Of a DNA stretch of 64,000 bases, positions 29,141 through 38,425 are shown in pieces. The position numbers and the translations under genes are program-made. The DNA is from Paludibacterium yongneupense DSM 18731 (GTDB lineage: Bacteria; Pseudomonadota; Gammaproteobacteria; Burkholderiales; Chromobacteriaceae). The DNA lies in contig NZ_AUGZ01000023.1 of assembly GCF_000422925.1 (NCBI RefSeq), positions 34,781-98,780 on the forward strand, written 5' to 3'. Within the stretch, counting starts at the first letter, position 1, and the number at the start of each line of letters is the position of its first letter. Under the pieces are notes generated by a model, which saw only the letters and a list, made by a program, of their open reading frames with translations, did no database searches and was not told the origin of the DNA.

Positions 29141-29320
29141 ATGTCGAAGCGCATGTTTTCAGCCAGGCGTCAGCCGCACGCAGAGAGGCCCTTAGCACAC
29201 ATCAATGAATCGAACCTTTCCGCGATCGATGCATCGCTCTGCCGCAACGACGACGTGTCCGTGCTGATGGAGTGGGTCATGAGTGAACAAACAAGCCTTG
29301 ACGAATCAAGGCTTGTTTGA
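29141..29320 (+). CDS. Doubtful small ORF ending inside a hairpin
   Basis: 59 codons starting ATGTCGAAGCGC. The product is polar (MSKRMFSARRQPHAERPLAH at the start) and unlike anything I recognise. No good ribosome site precedes it. Its last codons and stop form the 12-bp inverted repeat at 29289-29318. It may be a remnant of a larger gene. Confidence 0.25.
   Translation: MSKRMFSARRQPHAERPLAHINESNLSAIDASLCRNDDVSVLMEWVMSEQTSLDESRLV
29289..29318. terminator. Perfect 12-bp inverted repeat
   Basis: AAACAAGCCTTG and CAAGGCTTGTTT flank a 6-base loop (ACGAAT). The stem is strong; the T-run on the plus side is only TTT, and on the minus side also TTT (before GTTCACTC). It could terminate transcription from either side or be a protein-binding site. 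Confidence 0.5.
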
Positions 29321-30084
29321 CATGCACGCCAGCGAAGTTATTTCCGATGACGCATCGATTGTTGTCTATAGTTGTGCTAGAAAATAGATAATTGTTTTAA
29401 ATTTCATCTTGATTTTATATTTTCTTCTTAAATAATAGTCAATGGTTGGTGGGATAAAAACAGAGGCTGCTATTCGCAGTCTGTGCAGCGCCGCGGCGCG
29501 TGCGGTTTCGATTCGAATCCAGGCACTACTCCTGCCGCGATGCGGTTTCTGACCCGCTTCCAAAACGGTGCATGTCATTTATATACCAAATGTGATTCAT
29601 GGTCCGCTATGAACGATGCTGTGAGGTCGATGCTGCATCGGGCCTGTGGAGTTTTCTGGAGCGATTATTGCCGCTATTGCCTTTTTTAAGAGCTGGCGAG
29701 CTCGCTTGTCATTTTTTTTGCTTGATTGAAATATACGAAAATGAAGGGGTAACTCTTGCCGTTTACGAACAATCGCCAATCTGCAGAGTGATGATTGATT
29801 GTCCTGTTTCGATGGATTTTGTAAAAAACCATTAAACAAAACCCGTAATTATTTTTAAAGATTAAACTACTGGTTCGTTAAATTAAACAAGAAAGGACTC
29901 TGTGATTTTTGCGTCTCTAGCAATGGAATATCAATCGACAGCCGCAGTGGATCGTCTATTTTGGTTTATCATTTTATTAAGTAGCGCTATTTCAGATGCA
30001 GGTTCGAATCGCGCTGGCTTAAATTTATAGCGGACATTTGCCGATATGCGTTCTAGTCATACTTGATCGAGTTGGAAATAAAGA

Positions 30085-32838
30085 ATGCGCCGTTATAGAA
30101 AAAGAAACGCACCATTGAATAGGCGTCTGCAGCTGCTGGAGCGACGAGTCACGGAGCTGATGGCCGAACTTGATGCCGGTGATCGATTATTGGGGAATGA
30201 GATCGAGGGGCGCAGGCAAGCGGAAGCCTATCTGCGGCAGGTGAAGGCGTTTACCGATAGCCTCATCTGCGCGCTGTCCGGGCTATCGCTTGAGATGAGT
30301 CGGGAAGGGCGCTGTCTGGATGTTTTCGCGCGTACGCCAGAACGGCTTGGGGTGGAGAAAGAGGCTTTGCTTGGCCAGGCAGTGCATGGTTTCTTCTCAG
30401 CGGACAGCGCTGCCATTCTCATGTCAGCCATCGGGGAAGCAGAGGTTTCCGGCTACTCATTCGGCCAGGTGCTGCCTATCCCGCTTCCTTTGGCGACGTG
30501 CTGGTTTGAACTTTCCATTGTCAAGCATCCGGGAGGCGACTCGGGAAAAGGGAGTTTTATCGTCTTGTTCCGGGATATCCACGAATGCCGACACGCGGAG
30601 AACGTCCAGCCGTGCCGCGAGCACGAATTTCGAACGCTGGCAGAAAATCTACCCTATTACATCGTCCGTTACGACCGGCAAGGGCGTAAGACTTATCTGA
30701 ATCGAGCAGCCTTGAGCTTGTCTGCCCATGAGCTGGAGTGCCTCATCGGACAGACGCCGGACGAAGCGCGGATCGCAAGCGCAACGAGTGCCTGGGCCAA
30801 AGAGATCGCTTGCGCCTTGCAGCGGGTCTTGCAGGGTGAAGACGCAGAAAGAATCGAGATCCCATTGCGAGCCGGTTCGGGCGGACTGCGGACACACAGC
30901 CTTTGCTTTGTGCCTGAGCGCGCACCGAATGGTGCGATTGACGGGGCATTGCTCATCGGGTGCGATATCACCGAGCGCAAGGATTATGAGCAGTCCTTGC
31001 TGGCACGAGCAGAAAGCGGGCAGCACATGCTCGATATCGCCGAGAATCTGCCGGGGTTTGTGTATACCTTCCGCTCGCTGCCCGAAGGCAATTTCAGCTT
31101 TCCCTACGTCAGCCCCCGCATCCGGGAGGCATTCGGGCTGCAGCCTGGCGAGCTGGCGAAGGATATGACATCGTTCGCCGCGTTGGTGCCCCAGGAATAT
31201 CAAGCCCTGGTTCTCGCAAAAATCGAAGATGCAACGCGTGAGATGAGCTCCTTCAGCTGCACATTCCTGATGAATGTGCCCCGGCGCGGCGAGCGTTGGA
31301 TTTCGGCCTGCTCCATGCCGCACCAAGAAGCGGATGGCAGTGTTCTCTGGTACGGCGTGATGATCGATGTGACCGAGCAATGGCGCTTGGAGCAACAGCT
31401 TGAGTTGAAGCGATTCGCGCTTGATCGGGCCCACGAGGCGTTCTATCTCATCGAGAGAGGTGGGCGCCTTGTCTATGTCAACGAAGAAGCGTGTCGTGCG
31501 CTGGGCTACAGTCGCGATGCCTTGCTTAGACTCAATGTCAGCGATATTGATCCGGGCCTGGCGCCGGAGGAGGGGACGACGCTCTCCAGTACGTTGGTCT
31601 GTAAACTGGGGACTTGCTTTGAAAGTCGGCATCGGCGGCGGGATGGCAGTACATTTCCGGTTGAAATAAGAAGTTCTTTATTTGAATGGCATGGCCAGGC
31701 CTTCGCCGCGGCCCTCGTGCGCGATATCAGCGAAGAGAAGCGGGTGAAAGAATGCATCGCCATTCGCGAGCGCGAGTTCAGAACCCTGGCGCAAAGCTTG
31801 CCGGACAACATCCTCCGTTACGACTGCAGTGGGGCTGTCACTTACGCCAACATCGCGCTTGAAAGAACCCTGGGTACGAGCGCAGCCGATTTAATCGGGA
31901 AGGGGATACGTGATAGATGGAGTGATGGACGGTACGACGTCTATGCGGAAGCCCTGGATTCGGTGCTGGCGACGGGCCTGGACCGCGAAATCGAAATATT
32001 CGTACCTGATCCCCGAACTCCTTCCGATCACGTTCACCAGATACGTTTTGTCGCCGAGCGCGATGAAACGGGTGCCGTGACCGGCGCACTTGCCATCGGG
32101 CGAGACATTTCCGAACTCAAGCGCATCGAGCGCCAACTGTTGGCGTCACGCAGCCAGCTGCGCGGCCTGGTTGCCCGCCGCGAAGAGGATCTCGAAGGCG
32201 AGCGCAAACGCATCGCGCGCGAAGTGCATGATGAGCTGGGGCAGCTCCTGACCGGGTTGCAGATGAAACTTTCCCGGCTCGTTCGCAAGCAGATGGGCAA
32301 GGTCCTGCGCGAAGGCGAGCCTCTGCAGGAGGCACTCGAGTTGTCGGAGAAGGCGCTGTCTGTGGCGCGCAATGTCGCTTCGGCTTTGCGTCCGGCCGTA
32401 CTCGACATGGGGATCATCAGTGCACTCGAATGGCTGGCAGAGCGATTCTCCGTGAGCAACGGCATCGCCTGCTACTTGCGAATTATCGATACCGCTATCC
32501 ATCTGAATGAATGTCAGGCAATCGCGCTCTTTCGTATTACTCAGGAATCGCTGACCAATATTTCGCGTCATGCGCGCGCCGGCCGGGTGGACATAACACT
32601 GAATCGAAGCGTAGAAAATTATTTGTTAAAAATTTGTGATAATGGCATCGGTTTTGATAGTGCGACCAGTAAGCCCGGTTCATTCGGCCTGATCGGCATT
32701 CAAGAACGGGCCTTGATGTTGGGGGGCACGGTGGGGATCACCAGCAGTGTAGGTTGCGGGACCGAAATAGCGGTACGCATACCGATAGAAATAGAAGGGA
32801 GGGGGGAATATTATGATAAAAGTGATGATAGCAGATGA
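30085..32838 (+). CDS. Cytosolic multi-PAS sensor histidine kinase (NarX/NreB-like)
   Basis: 917 residues without a signal peptide or membrane helix. A coiled coil (about 10-50) precedes roughly five PAS-type modules (near 55-170, 180-300, 312-435, 442-555 and 562-680). HisKA_3 follows, with the phospho-accepting His715 in IAREVHDELGQLL, then a HATPase (NISRHA, CDNGIGFD, FGLIGIQERALMLGG). The second and fifth PAS modules are clearly duplicates (EFRTLAENLPYYIVRYD versus EFRTLAQSLPDNILRYD). The kinase would autophosphorylate in response to an intracellular cue and pass phosphate to the NarL-type regulator, whose start lies within its 3' end (26-bp overlap). Confidence 0.93.
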   Translation: MRRYRKRNAPLNRRLQLLERRVTELMAELDAGDRLLGNEIEGRRQAEAYLRQVKAFTDSLICALSGLSLEMSREGRCLDVFARTPERLGVEKEALLGQAVHGFFSADSAAILMSAIGEAEVSGYSFGQVLPIPLPLATCWFELSIVKHPGGDSGKGSFIVLFRDIHECRHAENVQPCREHEFRTLAENLPYYIVRYDRQGRKTYLNRAALSLSAHELECLIGQTPDEARIASATSAWAKEIACALQRVLQGEDAERIEIPLRAGSGGLRTHSLCFVPERAPNGAIDGALLIGCDITERKDYEQSLLARAESGQHMLDIAENLPGFVYTFRSLPEGNFSFPYVSPRIREAFGLQPGELAKDMTSFAALVPQEYQALVLAKIEDATREMSSFSCTFLMNVPRRGERWISACSMPHQEADGSVLWYGVMIDVTEQWRLEQQLELKRFALDRAHEAFYLIERGGRLVYVNEEACRALGYSRDALLRLNVSDIDPGLAPEEGTTLSSTLVCKLGTCFESRHRRRDGSTFPVEIRSSLFEWHGQAFAAALVRDISEEKRVKECIAIREREFRTLAQSLPDNILRYDCSGAVTYANIALERTLGTSAADLIGKGIRDRWSDGRYDVYAEALDSVLATGLDREIEIFVPDPRTPSDHVHQIRFVAERDETGAVTGALAIGRDISELKRIERQLLASRSQLRGLVARREEDLEGERKRIAREVHDELGQLLTGLQMKLSRLVRKQMGKVLREGEPLQEALELSEKALSVARNVASALRPAVLDMGIISALEWLAERFSVSNGIACYLRIIDTAIHLNECQAIALFRITQESLTNISRHARAGRVDITLNRSVENYLLKICDNGIGFDSATSKPGSFGLIGIQERALMLGGTVGITSSVGCGTEIAVRIPIEIEGRGEYYDKSDDSR

Positions 32839-33451
32839 TCATGCCATTATACATAAAGGGCTGCAAGAACTTTTTCGTGATGTCGGTAATATATCAGCTG
32901 CAGGGATGGTAAGCAGCGGCGAGGAGTTGCTGAAACGCTTGGGCGATGGCAGTAGTGTGTTTGATCTACTGTTACTCGACATCAGTATGCCGGGCTTGAG
33001 TGGGGTCGAACTCATTTCGCGGATTTGCGCACTGCGCCCCAAGTTGCCGATTCTCGTCCTGAGCGTGCATGATGAGCCGCAAATCGTCAGGCGCGTTCTG
33101 CATGCGGGCGCCTCCGGTTTTGTGACGAAAGGCAGCAGCGAAGACATTCTTGTGGCCGCCATCCGCAGGGTCGCTCAAGGCGGGCGTTTTGTCGACTCTG
33201 CCATCATCGAACAGGTGATGTTCGATCCCCCTCTACGCCACGAATCCGCGGCTCATGGTCGGCTGTCTCCGCGCGAGCTGCAGATCATGAAGAGCCTGGC
33301 GCGTGGCCGCAGCCTTGCCGAGATTGCCGCAGAGTGCTTCATCAGCGACAAGACAGTCAGTACCCACAAGGCACGGCTGATGCTGAAGATGGGATTTCAG
33401 AGCAATGCGGAACTGGTACGTTATGCGATCGATCACCATCTGATCGAATAG
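32813..33451 (+). CDS. NarL/FixJ-family response regulator 1
   Basis: 212 residues. The receiver has the acidic pair in VMIADDHAIIHKG, the phospho-acceptor Asp in LLLLDISMPGLSG and Lys in FVTKGSSED. The LuxR-type helix-turn-helix LSPRELQIMKSLARGRSLAEIA and SDKTVSTHKARLMLKMG is at the C-terminus. A strong GGAGGGGGG site lies inside the kinase gene and the start overlaps it by 26 bp, so the two are a translationally coupled two-component pair. All receiver residues are canonical. Confidence 0.96.
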   Translation: MIKVMIADDHAIIHKGLQELFRDVGNISAAGMVSSGEELLKRLGDGSSVFDLLLLDISMPGLSGVELISRICALRPKLPILVLSVHDEPQIVRRVLHAGASGFVTKGSSEDILVAAIRRVAQGGRFVDSAIIEQVMFDPPLRHESAAHGRLSPRELQIMKSLARGRSLAEIAAECFISDKTVSTHKARLMLKMGFQSNAELVRYAIDHHLIE

Positions 33452-33592
33452 GCCGCGGGAGCCGTCGCGACCGGCTTGGGGTAGGGGTGGGCCTACCCAT
33501 GGTTGATTCCTGACTTGAAAATGCGGTTTCTCTGATGGGCTAGCATCCTGCATTTAGGCATCCTGCGATGTATGTGCCATTCAGGAAAAATC

Positions 33593-34216
33593 GTGATCAG
33601 GGTATTCGTTGCCGACAACCACGTTCTTGTGCGTCGGGGCCTGCGAGAGCTTTGTCGGGAGATGGACGGCTACATCGTCACCGGCATGGTGGCGAACGGA
33701 GATGATGCTCTGGAGGCGCTGGGGCGCGACCGCTTCGATTTGATTCTGCTTGATCTGGTTCCTGGAATGGCTCGTCGCGAACTGATCGGGGCGATTCGCG
33801 ATACGACCGCGCAGACGCCGATCTTGGTCTTCAGCCAGCCTGATGATCCCCACGTTGTCAAACGCCTGCTGCAGGCCGGAGCCGCCGGGTTCGTGAGCAA
33901 GAAAAGCTGCACCGACATCTTGATGCTGGCCATGCGCAAAGTGGCATCCGGCGGCCGTTTTGTCGACTCATCCATCGGCGGGGATGTGCTGCTTGAATAT
34001 TTCTGCGTCTCGCCGCCCGATACGTGCCTGTCGCCGCGCGAACTGCAGATCATGACTCTACTGGCCCAGGGGCAGAATGTTACCACGATCGCCACAGCCC
34101 TCGCGATCAGCGACAAGACGGTCAGCACGCACAAGGTTCGTCTGATGCATAAACTGCATCTCCGCAACGATGCAGAACTGGTGCGTTGCGCTCTCGACTA
34201 CGGTTTGGTCGGCTAG
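33593..34216 (+). CDS. NarL/FixJ-family response regulator 2, atypical receiver
   Basis: 207 residues from GTG 33593, which has CAGGA 6 nt upstream; ATG 33572 is an alternative. It is a paralogue of regulator 1 with an intact LuxR helix-turn-helix (LSPRELQIMTLLAQGQNVTTIA, SDKTVSTHKVRLMHKL in two parts). The receiver text is VFVADNHVLVRRG, so the second residue of the Mg-binding acidic pair is Asn. The acceptor loop LLDLVPGMARR also differs from the usual LDxxMPG. It may respond poorly to phosphorylation or work by pairing with regulator 1. It starts 141 bp after regulator 1. Confidence 0.9.
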   Translation: MIRVFVADNHVLVRRGLRELCREMDGYIVTGMVANGDDALEALGRDRFDLILLDLVPGMARRELIGAIRDTTAQTPILVFSQPDDPHVVKRLLQAGAAGFVSKKSCTDILMLAMRKVASGGRFVDSSIGGDVLLEYFCVSPPDTCLSPRELQIMTLLAQGQNVTTIATALAISDKTVSTHKVRLMHKLHLRNDAELVRCALDYGLVG

Positions 34217-34900
34217 CCCGCTTGCAAGCGGCTGTCGGGGGCCTGAAACACTGCTGCCGGGTCCTCCGGCATCCAAGGTCGGCCATGTCCTGCCGGATGG
34301 CCGCTGACACAAAACGGATTTCCCCCGACGACACCCGCGCTCTGCGTGACCGCGATCCGCGCCAGGCTTGGCCGTGTCATGCGAAGCGTCGGTGCATGAT
34401 CTAGCCCGCATCCGCATCCGCATCGGGCGCAAGCGCTCCGGATGACCCCCTATCGTTGCAAGACTCCGCTTCCTCCCAGCCGATGGCCCACTGTCTGACC
34501 CGACATCCTTCTCCAGCGAAGGCACCCGGCCCGCCGCTGCGGGCCATGGGCTTTCACGCTGTAGGGGAATCCCGACACCGTATGTTGAATCTCACAAACG
34601 GCACGAGATTACCTGATGTTCGGTATGCAGCCATCCATCCAATATGGATTCGTCGTTGGTGGGGATATGCGAAACGCAGCTGGGTAGAGGTCGTGGCGCG
34701 TTCATCGCCCTGTGCCGGGGACAGAGCGCAGGCGGTTACAACCGGGGCTATCTCTTTGGCGATGCAAGTCATTCGAGTGTGGTGAGTCTGCATGTGCGTG
34801 CCATGTTCCGCTGGGATGGCGTCCGCTGCCGGACCCGCTCTCGCGTTTCAATCCGGTTCGCGGTTCGTTGTACTTAATTTTATTCTTGAGGAGAAGCACG
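34217..34900. other. 684-bp intergenic region before the chemosensory cluster
   Basis: No gene is supported. It holds a triple CCGCAT direct repeat near 34408-34426 and several GC-rich frames without family text. The last 40 bp are AT-rich and contain the GAGGAGAAG ribosome site of the first chemosensory gene. It presumably carries that cluster's promoter; only a weak sigma54-like match (34694-34708) was noticed. Confidence 0.5.
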
Positions 34901-36826
34901 ATGGCCATCGTCACGAAAACCACCCAAGCCCGCTTGAGCGCAGATGTTCCGGAAAGTGCTGGCAAGTCTTCCGTCGCTACGGCGCGCGATGCCGATATCC
35001 AACGCAAGAAAGCGCGGACCCTGGCCAAGCAGCAGCAAGCCGCCGAACGTATCGCCGCGGCCACCGGGCAGCTGGCCTCCGGGATCAACGAGGCCGCCTC
35101 TGCGGCCGAAGAACTGAAGCGCGCCGCCGACCAGATCGCCACCGGCGCCGAGGAAGCTTCCGGCGCCGCCCAGGAGTCGACCGCAGCCCTGACCCAGGTT
35201 GCAGGCGCCATCAATCGCCAGCTGCAGAGCGCCGAGATCGGCCAAAGCAAGTCGGATGCGGCGCAAATGCTGATCGCCAAGGCGGCGACTGATGTCGCCG
35301 GCCTGATCAGCAATGTCGGAGTCGCAGCCAAGCGGCAGGCGGAATCGGTGGCCATGGTATCCGAACTGGAAAAGCAGGCGGCCAATATCGGCGATATCGT
35401 CAAGGCTGTGGCACGCATTGCCGACCAGACCAATCTGCTGGCGCTCAATGCGGCTATCGAGGCGGCACGGGCCGGCCAGCATGGCAAGGGCTTTGCCGTC
35501 GTCGCAGACGAAGTGCGCACGCTGGCGGAAACCTCCGAGAAGAGCGCCAAGCAGATTCAGGACCTGGTTGGGCAGATCCAGTCAGAGGTCAAAGTCATTG
35601 CCGACGGCATCAATGCCTCGGCCAAGACGATAGAAGGCGAAGTGGAAAACGGCGAGATCATATCTGTTCAGCTTGAGAAAATCCGAATAGATATCGCCGA
35701 AGTGGCTACCGGCGTGCGCGAGATTGCCGCCGGTGCGCTGCAATCCAATACCGCCTCGCAGCAGGCGCTCAAGGGCTCGGAAGCCATTGCGGCGGCGGCG
35801 GAGGAGCAATCCTCTTCCGCCGAGGAGGCCGGCAAAACGGTCGCCGAGCAGGCACAAGCGCTGGCCGAATGCGAGCAGGCCGCGCAGAACCTGTCTGAAC
35901 TGGCCGAAGACCTGAAAAATTCCACCGACGTCGCCAAGAGCGCCGAGGAAGTGGCCTCCGCCGCCGAGGAACTCTCGTCCGCCGTGCAGGAAATCAATCG
36001 TTCCGGCGCGCAAATCATGGTCGCCATCGATCAGATACGCAAGGGCGCACAGGTCCAGGCCGGTGCCACAGAAGAATCGGCCGCCGCGCTGAACCAGATA
36101 GAAAAGGGCCTGGAGCTTGCGCAGAACCGCTCAAGCGCGAACCTGGACAAGCTCAGTGCGGTGCAGAGTTTGCTGGCCACCAACAAAACCGCCGTTGATT
36201 CACTGATCAGCGGCATTACGTCGTCGGTTGCAGGGACCCGTGCGAGCGCCAGGCAGATCAAGGACCTGGAACTGGTCTCGCGACGAATCGACAAGATCGT
36301 CGATGCCATCGCCACGGTCTCGATCCAGACCAATATGCTGGCGGTCAACGGCTCGATCGAAGCCGCCCGCGCCGGCGAGTTTGGCAAAGGCTTCGTCGTC
36401 GTTGCCACCGACATCCGCAATCTGGCACATGATTCGGCCGAAAATGCCGACCGCATCAAGGATTTGGTCAAGGCTGTGCAGGACCAGATCGGTGTCGTTG
36501 GACGCGATCTCGAAGAAATCGCCGTCACCGGCCAGGCCGAAGTCGAAAAAGCCAAAGTCAGCACCACCAACCTGATGACTATCGAAACGGATATTGCCGC
36601 CGTCGAAGCGGGGGCCAAGGAAATTCTGACGGCCGCCAATGAAATCGCTGCGGCACTTGGCCAGGTCAAGACCGGCGTCGATCAAATCGCCGCCGCCGCC
36701 CAGGAGGCCGAGAAGGCGTCCGCGGAGGCCGGTGCCGCGGCCACCCAGCAGTCGCAGGGCGCCGAAGAACTGGCCGCCGCCATCGAGGAAATCGCCTCGC
36801 TGGCCGACGAACTGCAAGCCGCCTGA
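34901..36826 (+). CDS. Soluble methyl-accepting protein with two signalling domains
   Basis: 641 residues from ATG 34901 with GAGGAG upstream. There is no signal peptide, membrane helix or ligand-binding domain. Almost the whole protein is coiled coil rich in Ala, Glu and Gln. It has two MCP hairpin tips, the first near 172-212 ([19 protein letters not shown], then [16 protein letters not shown]) and the second near 472-512 ([19 protein letters not shown], then [16 protein letters not shown]). The second tip departs from consensus. Multiple [13 protein letters not shown] stretches could be methylation sites. It would form a cytoplasmic array with CheW and CheA. It is the first gene of the cluster, 30 bp before the CheW gene. 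Confidence 0.93.
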   Translation: MAIVTKTTQARLSADVPESAGKSSVATARDADIQRKKARTLAKQQQAAERIAAATGQLASGINEAASAAEELKRAADQIATGAEEASGAAQESTAALTQVAGAINRQLQSAEIGQSKSDAAQMLIAKAATDVAGLISNVGVAAKRQAESVAMVSELEKQAANIGDIVKAVARIADQTNLLALNAAIEAARAGQHGKGFAVVADEVRTLAETSEKSAKQIQDLVGQIQSEVKVIADGINASAKTIEGEVENGEIISVQLEKIRIDIAEVATGVREIAAGALQSNTASQQALKGSEAIAAAAEEQSSSAEEAGKTVAEQAQALAECEQAAQNLSELAEDLKNSTDVAKSAEEVASAAEELSSAVQEINRSGAQIMVAIDQIRKGAQVQAGATEESAAALNQIEKGLELAQNRSSANLDKLSAVQSLLATNKTAVDSLISGITSSVAGTRASARQIKDLELVSRRIDKIVDAIATVSIQTNMLAVNGSIEAARAGEFGKGFVVVATDIRNLAHDSAENADRIKDLVKAVQDQIGVVGRDLEEIAVTGQAEVEKAKVSTTNLMTIETDIAAVEAGAKEILTAANEIAAALGQVKTGVDQIAAAAQEAEKASAEAGAAATQQSQGAEELAAAIEEIASLADELQAA

Positions 36827-36856
36827 ATTTCGGACCATGAACTCTAGGAGATTCAG

Positions 36857-38410
36857 ATGACTACCGAAATTCTCGAACCGGCGAGAACGGTTTCCGAACT
36901 GGAGGGCGATACCGTCCAGGTACTGGAATCGAATATCCGCCAATTTGTCACCTTCATCACGGGGAGCGAAGTATTCGCCGTCGATATGGCCCCGGTGCAG
37001 GAAATCATCCGGGTGCCCGAAGTCGTGCGTGTGCCGCTGGCGCCGCCGACGCTCGATGGCCTGGCCAATCTGCGCGGGCGGGTGCTGCCGATTATTTCGC
37101 TGCGTCGCATCTTCGGTTTTCCGGGAAACGAATACGACGACTCTACGCGCGCCGTCGTCATCGATATCGGTCAGCCGCTGGGCTTCGTCGTCGATCGCGT
37201 GACCAGTGTGGTCGGTGTCGAGCCCGGCCGAATCGAGGGGGTCGATTCTCTGCGGGGAACGGTGAATACCGAGCTGCTTTCCGGTTTGCTCAAGGATGTT
37301 GGCGGCCACGCCATGGTCATGCTGCTCGACTTCGCCAAATTGATTGCCGCCGAGTTCGCGGACATCGCCCGCCTGGCGGGGGAGGCCACCGGGCCGCAGC
37401 GGCTAGGGGAGGGCAGCCTCGACGCCGACGATGCGAAGGTCAGCGACGAGCTGCAACTGGTCAGCTTCGTGGTGGCGGGGCAGGAATACGCGATCACCAT
37501 CGACGATGTGCAGGAAATCGTCCAGGTGCCCGAGGACATCGTGCATGTGCCGAATTCGGAATCTCATGTGCTGGGCGTCATGACACTGCGCAATCGTCTG
37601 TTGCCGCTGGTCAGCTTGCGCCGCATGTTCGGGCTGCCGCCGCAGGCGGCCGACGACCATAGCCGTATCGTTGTCGTGGCTCTCGGCAATACCTCGGTCG
37701 GTGTCGTGATGGACAGTGTCAACGAAGTGCTGCGCGTCGCCAAGTCGCAAGTGGACACGATGCCCAGCCTGTTTGCCCGCGACGGCGACCTATCCGAAAT
37801 AACCGAGATCTGCCGGCTGGACGGAGGCCAGCGATTGGTATCCGTCATCTCGGCCGGCACGATGTTCCATCACTCCGCCATCAAGGAGGCCTTGAGTTCC
37901 ATGGACCCGCAGACCGACGAGGCCGCCGCCGGCGGCGAGCCCAGCAATGAGGATGACGAACAGATGGTGGTATTCCGTCTCGGTAGGGAAGAGTTCGGCG
38001 TGCCGATAGACAGCGTGCAGGAAATCGTGCGGGTTCCCGACGAATTGACTCATGTGCCCAAGGCGCCAAGCTTTGTCGAGGGGGTGATCAATCTGCGCGG
38101 TTCGGTGCTGCCGGTGGTCGATCAGCGGCGGCGTCTGGGCCTGGCGACGCTGGAGCGCAACGAGCAGCAGCGCATCATGGTCTTCACGTTCAACGGGGTT
38201 CGCACCGGTTTCATTGTCGATTCGGTGACCGAGGTGCTGAAGGTCGCCCGTGCTTCCATCGAGGTGGCTCCGCATCTGTCTGGCGAGCAGGCCCGCCTGA
38301 TCGGGCGCGTCGCCAATCTCGAAAGGCAGAAGCGTCTGATCCAGTTGATCGAACCTTCGCATCTGGTGGAAGGCGAGGACCTGCAAGGTCTGGCCTCGCT
38401 GGCAGAGTAA
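36857..38410 (+). CDS. CheW protein with three tandem CheW domains
   Basis: 517 residues, three times a usual CheW. Domain 1 spans about 28-165 (FAVDMAPVQEIIRVPEVVRV, LANLRGRVLPIISLR). Domain 2 spans 203-345 (YAITIDDVQEIVQVPEDIVH, MTLRNRLLPLVSLRRMFG). Domain 3 spans 373-505 (FGVPIDSVQEIVRVPDELTH, INLRGSVLPVVDQRRRLG). All keep the hydrophobic core and the xLRGxxLPxxxL strand that docks to CheA P5 and to receptor tips. It would act as a multivalent adaptor linking several receptor tips or CheA units. It is followed after 15 bp by cheB. Confidence 0.95.
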   Translation: MTTEILEPARTVSELEGDTVQVLESNIRQFVTFITGSEVFAVDMAPVQEIIRVPEVVRVPLAPPTLDGLANLRGRVLPIISLRRIFGFPGNEYDDSTRAVVIDIGQPLGFVVDRVTSVVGVEPGRIEGVDSLRGTVNTELLSGLLKDVGGHAMVMLLDFAKLIAAEFADIARLAGEATGPQRLGEGSLDADDAKVSDELQLVSFVVAGQEYAITIDDVQEIVQVPEDIVHVPNSESHVLGVMTLRNRLLPLVSLRRMFGLPPQAADDHSRIVVVALGNTSVGVVMDSVNEVLRVAKSQVDTMPSLFARDGDLSEITEICRLDGGQRLVSVISAGTMFHHSAIKEALSSMDPQTDEAAAGGEPSNEDDEQMVVFRLGREEFGVPIDSVQEIVRVPDELTHVPKAPSFVEGVINLRGSVLPVVDQRRRLGLATLERNEQQRIMVFTFNGVRTGFIVDSVTEVLKVARASIEVAPHLSGEQARLIGRVANLERQKRLIQLIEPSHLVEGEDLQGLASLAE

Positions 38411-38425
38411 GGGGGCCGGGGCATC

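Larger units (their letters stand above)
28248..30084. other. Long poorly coding, partly AT-rich region
   Basis: About 1.8 kb with no recognisable gene apart from a doubtful 59-codon ORF. The first 740 bp are GC-rich with many stop-free shadow frames but no family text. From about 28990 to 29150 and from 29330 to 30085 the DNA is clearly AT-rich (runs such as TTTTTTTGTTAAATC). This abrupt change just before the sensor kinase suggests transferred or decayed DNA, or a large control region. Confidence 0.55.

Noticed and set aside
29508..29540. tRNA-like T-loop text (ATTCGAATCC) followed by an acceptor-like end
   Set aside because: No D-arm, anticodon arm or pairing acceptor strand could be found upstream; TTCGAA is palindromic and common by chance.
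29996..30022. Second tRNA-like T-loop (GGTTCGAATC) before the sensor kinase
   Set aside because: The flanking bases do not form a T-stem and no cloverleaf fits.
34408..34426. Triple CCGCAT direct repeat as a possible iteron or CRISPR-like array
   Set aside because: Only three 6-bp units without spacers. No CRISPR array or cas gene is present in the window.
34694..34708. Sigma54-like promoter TGGCGCG-N4-TCGC upstream of the chemosensory cluster
   Set aside because: It keeps GG and GC at the right spacing but differs from consensus at two important bases; no enhancer site was found. Too weak to annotate.
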